A DNA stretch of 64,000 nt from assembly GCF_014839805.1 (NCBI RefSeq), contig NC_051121.1:2711116-2775115 (forward strand), given 5' to 3'. The stretch is from Manduca sexta (lineage: Eukaryota > Arthropoda > Insecta > Lepidoptera > Sphingidae). The first letter of the stretch is position 1; each line of letters begins with the position of its first letter. Shown here in pieces: positions 22,003-33,497 of the stretch. The position numbers were made by a program, and so were the translations under genes. The notes under the pieces were generated by a model. The model was not told the origin of the DNA. It did no database searches and worked only from the letters and a program-made list of their open reading frames with translations.

Positions 22003-23145
22003 ATGGCGCCTTCGAGCAATAATTGTTCCGGCTGCTTGAAAACAATCGGAAGTAAACATTATTTAAAATGTTATTTATGCCGTCAATTGTTTGATCTATC
22101 TTGTGCTAATATAACTGTTAAAGAATACAACACAAAGATGACCCCAGAGCATAAGAAAAAGTGGACATGCACAAAGTGTAATTGTAAACTACCAAACGTT
22201 GACAACTCGAACACTCCACTTCATACGGAAAGAAAAGATGATACAGTTGGTCGACATAAACAGGGCAATGAGGGCAATATTGCTCTTAGTGACAATAGCA
22301 GCATAGTGGACGTTAGCGGCATAAATTCAGCAGATAATCCGGATAGCAATGTAACAATCCGCAAGAAACACTCTACTCAGAATGTAAACCAAATCCAAAG
22401 TGGGCAATCTTTGAACGAATACGCTTATCCCGAAAAATCATTGATAGACAATATACAAATTAACGTTCAAGAAGAACTTCAACTAGCTTTAAATGAGCGC
22501 CTGCCATTATTAATTAGCAAACTCGTAGCTGAACAAGTTGCATTAGTGATGAAAAATGTCATCAATAAGTTAGGCGACCGAATGTCAGTTTTAGAAAATA
22601 AGCTTAGGCTAATAGAAACACACCAAAACTCAAAACAAATTGGTGTAGCACAACATAATACGAATAATGAGAGTAACCAATGTCAACTTCAAACCCAATC
22701 TACAACACCAAACAACCGCGATGAGCACAAGGAAACGAGAGAATACTGCATCACCGAGCCTGATACCATTATACAAAAGAGTGGCTGGGTTAATGAGCCA
22801 AAGTCAAGCAAATATCCAAAGGCGGTAATAAGGGGAACAGCTGCACCTGGTGTTACACAACTCGAGGCTGCTGAGCGCTGGCGATACATACATCTATACT
22901 ACGTGAAAATTGGCACTTCTAAAGATCAAATTGTCGTGCATCTTAAATCCATCTGTAATAACGTCGCCTGTACGGTTGAGGAACTCAAGGCGAGGGGTAA
23001 TTATGCCTCATTCAAATTAGGTGTTCCTGCCAAACTCGCTGATGAAGTTATGGATCCGAAATGGTGGCCCGAAGATGTATGCATTAAGCTATGGCGGCAG
23101 AACTTTCGAAACAATTTTTTTCGGCAGCAAGAGGTATCCCAGTAA
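22003..23145 (+). CDS. LINE ORF1 protein with PHD-type zinc finger
   Basis: A 380-residue protein. I chose the ATG at 22003 (context AAGATGG) because the frame opens 11 codons earlier with GTG and no ATG. Residues 8-59 form a PHD-like finger: C8-x2-C11, C23-x2-C26, C34, C56-x2-C59. The usual histidine five residues after C26 is aspartate here (D31). Residues about 60-145 are polar and low-complexity. Residues about 150-208 are heptad-rich (ELQLALNERLPLL.., MSVLENKLRLIE), a likely coiled coil for multimerisation. The C-terminal segment from about 290 (WRYIHLYYVKIGT to CIKLWRQNF) is the conserved nucleic-acid-binding-like end typical of this ORF1 type. The role is packaging the element's RNA. 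It is intact. Its last 35 codons overlap the ORF2 frame. Confidence 0.85.
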   Translation: MAPSSNNCSGCLKTIGSKHYLKCYLCRQLFDLSCANITVKEYNTKMTPEHKKKWTCTKCNCKLPNVDNSNTPLHTERKDDTVGRHKQGNEGNIALSDNSSIVDVSGINSADNPDSNVTIRKKHSTQNVNQIQSGQSLNEYAYPEKSLIDNIQINVQEELQLALNERLPLLISKLVAEQVALVMKNVINKLGDRMSVLENKLRLIETHQNSKQIGVAQHNTNNESNQCQLQTQSTTPNNRDEHKETREYCITEPDTIIQKSGWVNEPKSSKYPKAVIRGTAAPGVTQLEAAERWRYIHLYYVKIGTSKDQIVVHLKSICNNVACTVEELKARGNYASFKLGVPAKLADEVMDPKWWPEDVCIKLWRQNFRNNFFRQQEVSQ

Positions 23146-24223
23146 TTTACCAGACATCATCAACAGGCATTCAGTGTCAAATACATTAGACCTTTACTAT
23201 CAAAATGCCAGGGGACTACGCACTAAGTTCAATACATTCTACCAAGGAATATCGACATCAGCGGCCGACTTAGTCGCTATTACTGAGACTGGTTTGAATG
23301 GGTCCGTACACGACGGGGAATTGGTACCGGATGGATATGTCATACTTCGATGCGATCGTGCAGACGGCCGCAAGCATGGAGGTGTGCTGTTAGCCTGTAA
23401 ACCGGACCGCACCTTGGAGATACGCCGTGTCTCCATGCCATATAGCGTCAACCTGGATAATCATGTATTTGAAATAGTGAGTGCAACAGTACATCGTAAG
23501 GAAAACTTTTTATTTTTATGTATAGTCGTATATATACCGCCAGGTGCTATAGAAACAGAGTATATGTGCATGTTTCATATGTTAGAACAGTTGTGTTCTG
23601 AGTATGATAGGGTTGTCCTAGTCGCTGATCTTAATATGTATTCTGCTAATCGAGACATACAATGTTACTACGAATACTTCGTCACTTTTTGTGGATTTCG
23701 TCAGTGTAACAAAATTTATAATTGTAATAACCGCACACTGAATGTAGTATTGACCACGTTTTCAAGTGAGGAAATAGAGGTAATAGAAGCAAGCGAGTGC
23801 TTAACTTGCATTGATCCGCAACATCCACCCCTCTATATAACCCTTACAAGGCTACGTAAGTCCGCCTTATTGGCAGAACCTACGTTTCAACCATCTCCCT
23901 TTAACCTCTACCCTAAATGGAATTTTGCTAAGGCCGATTTTTATCTGTTATATAGGTCTATCTCGAAGACCGATTGGAGTAAGCTATATGAAACAAGCAG
24001 TGCCAAGGAAGCGTACGATATTTTCTACGATATTTTCTATAGGTCACTGGATAATACAACACCTAGGAAAAATACCAAATCAGTGTATTCTCGGTATCAA
24101 TACCCAGAGTGGTATACTTCTGAACTTATAGGCTACATAAAACAAAAGCTTTCTGGCACAAATCATATAAAATTAGTAGATCGCATGGTGATTATGAGAA
24201 ATTTTCACATTATCGCGCCCTAG
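23042..24223 (+). pseudogene. LINE ORF2, endonuclease half (frameshifted)
   Basis: The plus-2 frame relative to ORF1 is open from 23021 with GTG; the first ATGs are 23042 and 23075, both still inside ORF1. How ORF2 is started (overlap or re-initiation) is unclear. Endonuclease landmarks: QNARGLRTK (about 23199), ITETGLNG (about 23278), DGRKHGGVLLA (about 23357), VVYIPPG (about 23526), VADLNMYS where GDFN is usual (about 23620), and IDPQHPPLY (about 23810) at the position of the catalytic SDH motif. The protein would nick target DNA to prime reverse transcription. The frame runs out at 24223, but homology to the family already shifts to the other frame near 24135-24148, in an A-rich run. The last about 25 codons are therefore out-of-frame noise. 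Confidence 0.8.
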
Positions 24224-26070
24224 TTAAGCGTAACATTTCCATGGTGTATAAAAATTATCAAAGTCGTATTGAGATGCAATTGAATAAAGACCCAAAGTCA
24301 TTTTGGGCTTTCATAGCAAGCAAACGTTCAAAACGAAGTAAACCAAGAATCATGAAAAATGGTTTGTGCCTATCAGAAAATGATTGTGCTCAGGAGTTCG
24401 CAGACTATTTTAGCTCTGTTTATGGGCACGACGAGCCTTTGTTGGACGCAGAGGCTGCCGCGCTTGGGGTTCCCGAGCGAGGTGCGCGTGTACACGTAGG
24501 GCAATTCTCGCCTAAAGACGTTCGCGCTGCACTTGCGCGCCTTAAGCCAAAGCGTTCGGTGGGACCAGACGGAATTTCCCCCTACGTTGTAAAAGACTGC
24601 AGAATGTCGCTGGTTGACCCTCTTTGTCACTTATTCAACCTCTGTCTTAAAGAGCGTATATACCCGGATGGTTGGAAAATAACCAGAGTGACCCCGGTTC
24701 CTAAAGGTACTCCTAGTTCGGACCTAAGTGGATATAGACCTGTAGCGGTATTATCTACATTCGCTAAAGTGTTCGAATCGGCATTATCTGCATGCATAAC
24801 TCCACAGGTGAGCGCGCATCTCAGTGATGCACAGCACGGATTTCGAGTTGGTCGCAGCACAAATTCTAACCTCATGTGCTTAATGAACCACGCGTCGCCA
24901 GTGCTCGATTCCATAGAAGGTGCACAGTTAGACATCGCCTATTTTGACTTTCAAAAGGCTTTTGATAGCGTAAACAACGACATTCTTCTATCTAAACTTG
25001 CAATGATTGGCTTTACCCCAGATCTACTGCAGTTTTTCGCAAGTTATTTAAGGAGCCGTATGCAATATGTGGAATATGGTGGTTGCATCTCACGCTCATA
25101 CCGTACTCGATCGGGTGTTAGTCAGGGAAGCAACCTTGGCCCATTAGAATTTATCATAATGATAAACGACCTACCGGATGTGATAAAAAACGCGGGTTGC
25201 TTACTCTTTGCTGACGACCTTAAACTTTTTCTGCGTATCAATGACAAGAGTGATTGTGGCCGTTTACAGAAAGATATTGATTTGGTGGCAGAATGGAGTC
25301 AAAAGAACAGGCTGTTTTTTAATGTCACCAAATGCAATGTTATGTCTTGTTCGCGTGCGACCTTGCCTTTGCACTACCAGTATCAGATGGACGGGACACC
25401 CATACCTCGTGTAACATCTGTTAAAGACCTAGGTGTAAGGATCACTAAAGATTTAATCTTTCGAGAGCACATTTTACAGGTGTGCTCTACAGCATATAGG
25501 AACTTGGGCTTTATAATGCGAGAAAGCAGGGATTTTAAGAATTTAGCAGCTGTGAAGGGCTTATATAACACGTTGGTCAGGAGCCAACTGGAGACAAGTG
25601 CTATTATCTGGAACCCCCATGAGGTTAAATATAGCCTCATGGTAGAAAAGATACAAAACAAATTCACCCGTTACCTGTATATGAAACAGTACGGAGTCTA
25701 TCCTTTTTACCCGCTTATGTATCCGTCCCTATTTGTCTTAGGTATGGTCGGCTACTACAAGTTAGAAGTTAGGCGTAACGTAGCGCTAGCCAAATATGTA
25801 TTTGAGGTTTTCCGAGGTACACTAAATAATCCATCAGTGTTGGCTTCATTGCGTCTGATTGTCCCGAACCCAAGGTTGCGAATCAATGTAAGAGAGAGGC
25901 TGCTCGAAGTCCCGTCGACTCGAACTAAGACTGCTCAATTCGCTCCAGTGCTAAGAGCCATAAACATAATTAATGAAGTTGGGCGGAACATAGATATTTT
26001 TAATTGTACACTGGCGGAATTCATAAGGGTAACTATAGAAACTCTAACCAATAATGTATCGACCATATGA
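24124..26070 (+). pseudogene. LINE ORF2, reverse transcriptase half
   Basis: Continuation of ORF2 in another frame, open from 24124; the first ATG is at 24241, but family-like sequence (FWHKSYKISRS, then DYEKFSHYRALVKRN) precedes it. Reverse transcriptase blocks appear in order: GPDGISPYVVKDC (about 24563), GYRPVAVLSTFAKVFE (about 24730), HGFRVGRSTN (about 24837), FDFQKAFDSVNND with the first catalytic Asp at 24964, SGVSQGSNLGP (about 25111), and FADDLKLF with the catalytic Asp pair at 25213-25218. NVTKCNVMS and VKDLGVRITKD follow. The C-terminal about 200 residues are the thumb-like and variable region; there is no RNase H. No further stops or shifts are present. Apart from the single upstream lesion the catalytic parts look complete. 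Confidence 0.85.
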
Positions 26071-26182
26071 AATAACTATGCATTACTATCTGTATCTGAA
26101 TTGGCTATATGACAATGTAAATATAATCGCATTGGGTGTAACTCCTGTAAGATTATATTTAATAAATAAATAAATAAATAAA
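26071..26182 (+). other. LINE 3' UTR with (AATA)n terminus
   Basis: A short untranslated region ending GATTATATTTAATAAATAAA and further TAAA repeats. A terminus of short direct repeats rather than poly(A) fits the CR1-like assignment. No convincing target-site duplication is found; only AAATCA recurs at both ends. Confidence 0.7.
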
Positions 26183-26708
26183 AATAAATCAATACTTCAA
26201 TGATATCTGTCGTTCATATCAATTCCTTAAATCCTAACACGCGCGCAATGCTCGCACCTTATAGTGTTCGAAGTGAACCCGGCCGCGCATAGCTTCCCTC
26301 GCGATATTGGTTTCTCTTTCACACGCAGCGCAGTGTCTTTGTCTAATCTTTTGGAAGTGACGTAAAAATACATGTGTGCGTGCGTGTCTGTGTACTTCAG
26401 GGTAACCCGAGAATTTGCGGCTTCATGTTGAGCTATTGGCGCGAAATATTTTTAATAATTTAGAATGTATAATTAGTGTTTGTGCGTTATTAATTCTTGT
26501 TGGACTCTTTTAGGTACCTATGTTCAAAATATATGATTATTTTGTAAATTCAGAGACTAGACATAATTTTTATGTTAGAAGGAAATTATTAAGTATTATG
26601 ATATTTTACTGATTTTAATTTATTGTGAACAGCGTATTATATTATGTTACCTGTAGAAAAAAATATTTCGTCGGGTTCCCTTTTCAAAATTTTCACCCTT
26701 CGCCACTG
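26183..26708 (+). mobile_element. Non-autonomous hAT element, 3' part
   Basis: Runs from the end of the LINE to CTTCGCCACTG at 26698-26708, the inverted partner of the start at 21285. The last 35 bp (TCGGGTTCCC..AAAATTTTCACCC) share TCGG and TTTTCACCC words with the complete element at 59206-59375. With the 5' part the pre-insertion element would have been roughly 0.7 kb, without a transposase frame. A minus-strand CAG|GTAACA after a pyrimidine tract at about 26650 is noted but lies inside the transposon. Confidence 0.8.
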
Positions 26709-26990
26709 GAGACGAATGTCCGCAGATTCATATCCCATGGGGCACAAACCTCCGACATTTCTAAAATGATGTGTGTATTCTTTATGAATTATCGCTCGCT
26801 TTAAAGGAAAAGTAAAACATCCTGCATACCTGAGAAGTTCTCTATAGGAATTTCGAAGGTGTGTGAAGTCTACCGATCCGCACTAGGCCAGCGTGGTGGA
26901 CTAAGGCCTTATCCCTCTCTGTAGTAGAGGAGGCTCGTGCCCAGTAGTGGGACGGTATATAATACAGGGACGATAATATTATATATTTTT
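26709..26990 (+). mobile_element. Interrupted SINE, 3' part
   Basis: Begins with the right copy of the 8-bp duplication GAGACGAA. It then continues the SINE split at 21284: TGTCCGCAGATTCATATCCC, GTGTGTATTCTTTATGAATT, CTGCATACCTGAGAAGTTCT, then TCCGCACTAGGCCAGCGTGG, GAGGAGGCTCGTGCCCAGTA, and a final GTATATAATACAGGG. Joined across the nest it is a nearly complete SINE with modest decay. Confidence 0.85.
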
Positions 26991-27477
26991 ATGACTATGA
27001 GACTTCCAACACGATGATACACTTATATATATCAAGAAATTCAAGCGTGAAAGGTCATAACGTTACAATGCACGTTCCACTCGCTTGCCGGCTGTTTGTA
27101 CGGCGGCGCTGTCGCTTCCAAAAACAGCCAGTTATTTTACTATGCATTTCCCTATAAGCACATATTCGGCGGAAGTAGGGACACTTCTCTTATTATACTG
27201 GATTTTGTTCCCACATCAACCAACATATGAAATTATGTGCCTGCTTGAATAAATAGTAACGTTATTATATTCAGTACTAGCTTTTGCTTGTAGCTCTGCC
27301 CCTGTGAATATGTTTTTCCTATTAGTGATTTTTTTTCAATAATACAAACCTAATACAAACAAACTCACTCACTCCTACGGAAATATTGTCGGCTAGGGGC
27401 CGAATATACTGTTTCCAACATACTTGAAGCATGTTACACCGATCCCACATTGAAGACGTAAGATACAGGCCTCAAAT

Positions 27478-27490
27478 TACCAGGCACTCA
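27478..27490 (+). promoter_or_regulatory. TACCAGG-N4-CA motif site 13
   Basis: TACCAGGcactCA followed by TAAATCAAAAG; its right flank resembles sites 15, 16, 17 and 19 (CATAAA). Confidence 0.5.
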
Positions 27491-28255
27491 TAAATCAAAA
27501 GAACATCTAATATCATTGAAATGTCGTCGGTAGCGGAGCCGTCAGATAAATCACTGAACAGGCCACTTAAAACTATATCCGCGCCGCCCACACGACACAA
27601 AGGGTTGATAGATATTACCGCACACATTTGGCGGGAATTCACCGCACTGAGAGGTCATTTGTTCAGTGGGTCATTGTAGTTGATGACGTCATTAATCCCG
27701 CAGAATAGCGCCGGAATGTGGATCGTTAAAGCTGAGTGTACACGGGCCGATTGTCGCTGCGTAATTAAGTCGTATGGCCAAAATCGAACGTGTAAACGAT
27801 GGACAATCGATATCAAACGACTTTCGGTACGAGTATTGTCACCAGTGTAAAACAGACCACTTTTTACATAGCAATTTAGCGAATCTTTCACTACGCTTTC
27901 CATTCGTTGTTGGTCCTGTAAAACAATGTACACACATGCAACTAACTACATTATGAAGTCTTATTTGCTAGAACATAATATACACAGAAAATTACTACAC
28001 TACTTTCATAAAATTCATTTTTAAGTGCGTTGTGTATGCACAAAAAATTAAAATTCGACAAGAAATATTATGCTTGAAACTTTCTGTTGTTTCAAACCCA
28101 CAGGAGTGGGATAAGGGCCTATAACATAGACACACTATAAAGACTTATATGTGAAAATGAATACGTTATAAATTAAATTCAAAGCATTTTAATATATATT
28201 TGTAGCCTCGTTCAGAGTAAATTCGCCACAAGTAGTGGAGGCCGCGAACACTCAG

Positions 28256-28268
28256 TACCAGGACATCA
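28256..28268 (+). promoter_or_regulatory. TACCAGG-N4-CA motif site 14
   Basis: TACCAGGacatCA followed by GAGCGACG, inside a GC-richer island. Confidence 0.5.
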
Positions 28269-30401
28269 GAGCGACGTGAGAGACGTTCAAGCATTTCATT
28301 TCCGCCTCTCGGGCCCACTCCAGCGCTCGGAAAGCGCTGAAATGTGACAAGGGCGAGACGGCAAGAACGACCATTGTCGCTCCGAACATAATACCCGCGA
28401 ACCATTGACCGTTTGCCAAATATAACACAGACGAGTATCGCTTACCATTGTCGACTCACTCCTTAATGGGTATTACGTTTTATTGTTCAAATTCGCTGAA
28501 CACTGCGATTTAATATCCTTTGTTTTAGATATTATTTCGTTACAAGCGTTTTGTGAGAATTAAATTTTCTTTAAATGAATATTGGGATATTTAAAGAAAA
28601 GTTAAGCACCAATAATAGATTTCTCGCCCCTATGTATAAGATTTAATAGCAAATTAGTTGTAAAATTACACCCAACAGAATATGCCAATAAAGTTTCGAC
28701 CATATATTATAACACCGACCAACGCTCGTTACAATGACGTCAGCCTGCGTCACTGACGAATACTTAACCCGAAAACACTATCGGTTATTTAAAGTACTAC
28801 ACTGGGTATGGCACAGCACAAACCCTCCTACCGGACACAAAAACCCATAGAATCAATTCCACGATAGATACCGTCATCAGAGCTCTCCAATTCGCGGGAC
28901 ACTAAGGCCCACATAAATAACTCGTTGGGCCCGAATAGCCATGCAATTATCTTCACGGGTCAGCAGCGGGCCGACAGCGTCCATTACAGGGCGGCCGCCG
29001 CGAGGTGACAACCCGCGTGACAGATCGACTGCACACATGGGGCTTTTTTAATCACTAACTACAGTACGTCAATTTCGATGGTGGGTCTTTATTTGTGTAT
29101 TCGCTTTATCGTGGAGATATATCGATGTTCAATTGATTTTAATAATTAAACCGAAACGCAAGAATAATTATATAACACCCAAGGCAACTTACCGTTCGGC
29201 AGCAAATATTACATATAAAGGTTCAGAAATAAATACAATAATTGACTGCAAATATTAGACATTGGCTTAAGACAGAGATCATAATATAATTGGTGAGAAT
29301 CAGCTGCGTAGAGGGTGATGTCAATCACTCACTATTTTTGCTGCCTTACTGATTCTCTCTCTGTTTATGAGCGTCGAGTGTCGAGTACTGAAAACCAATT
29401 CTAACTTGACAATTGACGGTAAATAGCTTGTGTTGTGGGTGTGAGGAAATAGGAGAAACTTTTAGCTTCGCTACACACAGACCCGAAACAAATATTTGCG
29501 GTTCAAACAGACGTTTCTATTGCAAAATAGTTTGAAATGAAACATAAAAACCAAGAGTATGAACTGCGACTATTAACGAAATAGTTTTAAAAAAAGATAA
29601 TATTAATACTGTAACATTAATAATCTAATAAGACTATAATGTGAAATGTTTTGTAGTCTTCAGCCTTACAAAAAGTTAAAATGTAACCAGCGCTCAATAA
29701 ATACAAAAGCGCCAGCCACTATAAAATAAAATGAAAATGAAGGGTTGATTGTCATTTAACAGTAAACGGGTTATCAAAAAACGAAACTATTCGTGCGTGG
29801 AAATATTATAATACATTCAATATTCCGGATTATTTTAAATGGCACAGAATCACATTCGGAATATGAAATTTGAAAATTAAAGCAACGGTAACGGTCAATA
29901 TTGGTATCGAGTTAAAAGAAAATATTGAATATAACAATATATCGAGTAATAAAATATTCACGTGGTTGTTGTTTGGATTCTGTATGTATTTTCATCAGTA
30001 TTACGTTATAATGAGGAAATAAACTTTTCAGAATTCCAAGGAATTACAGGCGAGTAAATCTTGCTGAGGCCTATATTCGCCTAAAATTTCTTACGTGGAT
30101 TTAAAACTACTGTATTTTTTATTCTATGTAACTAATTACTAAGAAATGTCGTAACGTTTGCTACCATTCAAACATAAATGAGAATAGAGACAAACAAATT
30201 AAAATTCCATACAGTCAAGCAACCACATATACGTACGCCCACACACGCATGCATTTAATTTAATTACAAGTAACACACAATACAAATATACACACACCGG
30301 TAATGGAATGCATACGAACAGTCTAGCAAATCAGACGAGCGGAGAGGGTCTTTGTGACCCCGCACGCCGGTTGATTGTGGATTATGTGCAATAACACGTT
30401 T

Positions 30402-30663
30402 GACTGCCTCGGTGGCGTAGTTGTACTGCATGCGCGGTACGGCAGCGCTCTGAGGTCCTGGGTTCGAATCCCGGGTCGGGCAAAGTGATATTTGGGTTTT
30501 TCTGCTCAATATTAGCCTGGAGTCTGGAATTTGTGCCCGATATGGCGATAGGCTCGCCCCCTATCACATCCTGGGACGGAACACACTCGGCGAAAAGTGG
30601 GTGCCTTGGTTGCACCTCTGCATACCCCTTCGGGGATAAATGCGTGATGTGTGTGTGTGTGTG
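30402..30663 (+). mobile_element. Complete tRNA-derived SINE with target duplication
   Basis: The head is tRNA-like, with box A TGGCGTAGTTG (30413-30423) and box B GGTTCGAATCC (30461-30471), an internal RNA polymerase III promoter. The body follows (TCTGCTCAATATTAGCCTGG, GTGCCCGATATGGCGATAGG, GGTGCCTTGGTTGCACCTCT, ACCCCTTCGGGGATAAATGC) and a (GT)n tail. TAACACGTTT occurs directly before (30392-30401) and after (30664-30673) as a perfect 10-bp target duplication. It is the best-preserved copy in the window and the reference for the others. Overlapping open frames here are not genes. Confidence 0.95.
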
Positions 30664-31385
30664 TAACACGTTTCAAACGCTTGCGGATTTAGGATTCAAA
30701 ATAGAACAGACGCATACGAAAAGCATTACTAGTGGCTAAATTTAACTTACAATAAAAACGATTAAAAGTTAAATTCAACTGGTTATGTTCGAAATAAAAC
30801 GGCTTACAATTTTTCTAATAAGAATATTATATAATGTTTGTTAGAAACGAAAATAATAATTTAAGTGGCATTAATTTCCATATAAATTTTATTTAAACTT
30901 CTTAACACTACTGAACGTCAATGGATCATCTCTCGTCAAATTCCTGCCTGTATACAAAGCTGATGTCTGGATAAAATTTATTTATTAGTGCAAAGGAAAG
31001 ATATGTTTGTTTATTCTCTCTTTGATGTATATTTATTAATTATCTTTAAGCTCGTTGAATGTACATTGCACCATTAAATGAATACCGTGAATTCAAGTAA
31101 TTAGAAAGATATTTACACAACTGAATAGTATTAACTTTGACGATGAAGTCTGAAGAGACAAATGGGTCTCCTATTAGTAAATGATATTTACTTCCTATAA
31201 ACTTCTACAGTGTTAGAAGAATCATGGAAGGGTAAGCAAAATTGGAATGTAAACTTTCAAAATTTATTGTGACAAAATAATTTTAAAACCACTTCGCGTA
31301 CCCAATGGTAAGCTATAAAAGTCCCAAAGATGTAATTAAAAAAAAAAAAAATAGGTATAATCCTCGCAGCACTTTGTTTACATCA

Positions 31386-31398
31386 TACCAGGATAACA
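31386..31398 (+). promoter_or_regulatory. TACCAGG-N4-CA motif site 15
   Basis: TACCAGGataaCA followed by TAAAACAGC. With sites 17 and 19 it shares an extended form TACCAGGATAnCATAAAA. Confidence 0.55.
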
Positions 31399-33089
31399 TA
31401 AAACAGCAGCGTCATAAACATAAGCAGTTATCGCCTCGCATCCGCGAACGCAATCCATCCAATATGATTTAAGGCGGGAGCGTCGGATGTCTCCGCTCTC
31501 ACGTCGTATAATAATTGTTGGGCAATCTGCGAAAAAACTCACTCTTTATACAGCGTGGGGCCGTAACTTCATCAATATTTCATTAGGGAGCCAATAATGG
31601 CCCGATCTACCCGGCTGCTTTTCCTACGGTTTTTTTTATACTTTGAATTTCTTTTAAAAAGGCCCAATCCGGATTAAAAGCTTTTAGTTCGTCTAAATTT
31701 CGATTTTTTGCGCAGAGGCCGATTTAAAAATTTAATGCCGTTCCGTTTTGGGTCTCATGGGGGCTTAAAGGCTAATGGCGTATTAAATACGTTAACCCTT
31801 TTTTAACTTGTTTTTATCGTTACTCCGAAATAGATATTGTTGAAGCATTCTGTTTTTATAGGCTTGTGTTTAATAATAAATTATTCAATAACATTTATTT
31901 TGGTAACTTTATTTATTTAACTTTTAACATATCACGACAATAAACAAAATCCTATACACTGATTTCTGACGCGACGCCACCAATTCGTGTCAGAATATGT
32001 CAGCGGCGCACCTGAACCCGCGGGGACGCCGCGCCGCAGCCGTTCATCTTGTCAAACTTAGCGCCGACATAGATTGAACTGACGCACGTCTGGCCAATTT
32101 GTATAAAATGTCGGTTACTAGGGAAACATAGGCTTGAGTAAGTGGATTTATTTTTTCACAGATAAAATCGTATTCTTGCAAAACTTTGAAAGATGTTTAT
32201 TTTTATCAGAATGAAACATTTTGTTACGTTTGCTACGGTTTACGGGTAGTAATGGCTTGTGGCAGGCAAGCAAGTGCAAGAAGCTATTGAAGACAAATCA
32301 ATCTCTAGATACATTGCTGACATAATATTGTACCTTTCGCAATGCTAAACAAATGATTTTGACAACTTATCTAAATTTGATTGGGACTCGAAGTGTATTG
32401 TTGAGTAACCTTTATTTAGATGAAATAAACCACGGAATCTATTTTCTCTGGTCGCACGGCGCGCGGTTGATTGACGTAACCACACCCGTCGAAAGGTTTG
32501 CATGTTCGGAATACATTAAAATAATCACGCTGTGGACAGGGGTCACTCAACCTGTACCTAACGCTTTGTCACGGGCTCGCGGCACACGAAATACAATTAC
32601 AAATGTTATTTCGTGTTACCAAAATGGCACCATCATTCTTATGGTCATTGCGGATGGCTATTTACAAAATTCGACGCGAAATCATGAGAAGCGTGCGAGC
32701 AAAACAACTTGTAAGCGCCCGCGATTGTTTTAATTTCAATATTCACTGTCTCATTTTTGTCAAGGAAGTGTTTCTTATTCGTAATGTCAACTTCTTTTTC
32801 AAATAAAACAGTTAAAAAATCAAACGGGAGATTAAAGTTCAAAACCGTTTAGTTTATGATAACTCAATTTAGGTATGCCTTATGAGGCGTACCACATACT
32901 GTTGTCGGTAAAAAAGAAATTAAAGCAGTCGATGGATTCCCATATTTCGCAATCCAATTCCATCCGCAGTTCGTTATAAACCATCGGACATACGTTGGCC
33001 GTAAAGTGACCCTAGAACCCTTCGCTCGCGGGCGGGAGATTGCGCGCGGTGGCCCTCACGTATTGTTGACGAGACCACTCGATTGTTTA

Positions 33090-33102
33090 TGCGAGCCTGG
33101 TA
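33090..33102 (-). promoter_or_regulatory. TACCAGG-N4-CA motif site 16
   Basis: Minus-strand reading is TACCAGGctcgCA followed by TAAACAATCG. It faces away from site 17, 383 bp to the right. Confidence 0.5.
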
Positions 33103-33484
33103 CAGCGATTGGGATGCGAGTTAAGCCCACGTACAAATTTTACGAGTTTATTTACTTTTTTATTGAAACTTGGATTGTTATGCCATTTTTTATTACAAAC
33201 GGTATGTATGTATTTGTTAATAATTTTTCCTTCGTCTCCATCCATACATACGTTCTTCCAAAAGAGAATAAAATATATGGATTATATTTCATAATAAAAA
33301 AACACAATTAGGCAAAGTCCATTGAAGTTAATGTAATGAGACGCAGTGCACACCGCCATGGAGTATATTGCGAGTCAAGGTTTATTTATACAGGCATGGC
33401 GAAATTACCATCAAGAAAAAAGAAAGCCCTTTCAGTTTTATACTGAATACAAAATTGATTTATTCAACAAACCCACGCTCAGTG

Positions 33485-33497
33485 TACCAGGATACCA
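33485..33497 (+). promoter_or_regulatory. TACCAGG-N4-CA motif site 17
   Basis: TACCAGGatacCA followed by TAAAATAACC. Confidence 0.55.

Larger units (their letters stand above)
21440..26182 (+). mobile_element. CR1/Jockey-like non-LTR retrotransposon
   Basis: About 4.7 kb: a 5' leader, ORF1 with a PHD-type zinc finger, and an overlapping ORF2 with apurinic-type endonuclease and reverse transcriptase. A short 3' UTR ends in (AATA)n. The 5' end is placed near TCATTCAGTC (21438-21447), which resembles the initiator-like start of insect non-LTR elements; this is an inference. No RNase H domain is seen. The clade call rests on the PHD-finger ORF1, the DxxHPPL endonuclease end and the AATA-type tail. 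One frameshift in ORF2 makes this copy inactive, but the rest is open, suggesting a fairly recent insertion. It is antisense to the host gene inferred from the splice motifs. Confidence 0.85.
26991..30391. other. Unique non-coding stretch with GC-richer islands
   Basis: GC-richer islands lie around 27060-27140, 27530-27800, 28210-28400 and 28890-29030. Two perfect TGACGTCA octamers (27684-27691, 28735-28742) and motif sites 13 and 14 fall here. The region at 27720-27870 has a GTGTACACGGGCC..GTGTAAACGATGG arrangement that might be an old small DNA transposon, not established. No gene is recognised. Confidence 0.45.

Noticed and set aside
26640..26670. Minus-strand T-run-CTACAG|GTAACA
   Set aside because: The acceptor is good but the donor is not GTAAGT, and the site lies inside a hAT transposon.
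27720..27870. Possible small DNA transposon with GTGTACACG/CGTGTAAAC words
   Set aside because: I could not find convincing inverted ends, a target duplication or a second copy in the window.
30264..30739. Several overlapping open frames of 81-95 codons
   Set aside because: All lie on the tRNA-derived SINE and its flanks. Such frames recur wherever the SINE inserts.
32353..32733. 126-codon ATG-started plus-strand frame
   Set aside because: No recognisable domain and no neighbouring exon signal. The length is within what chance gives in 64 kb.
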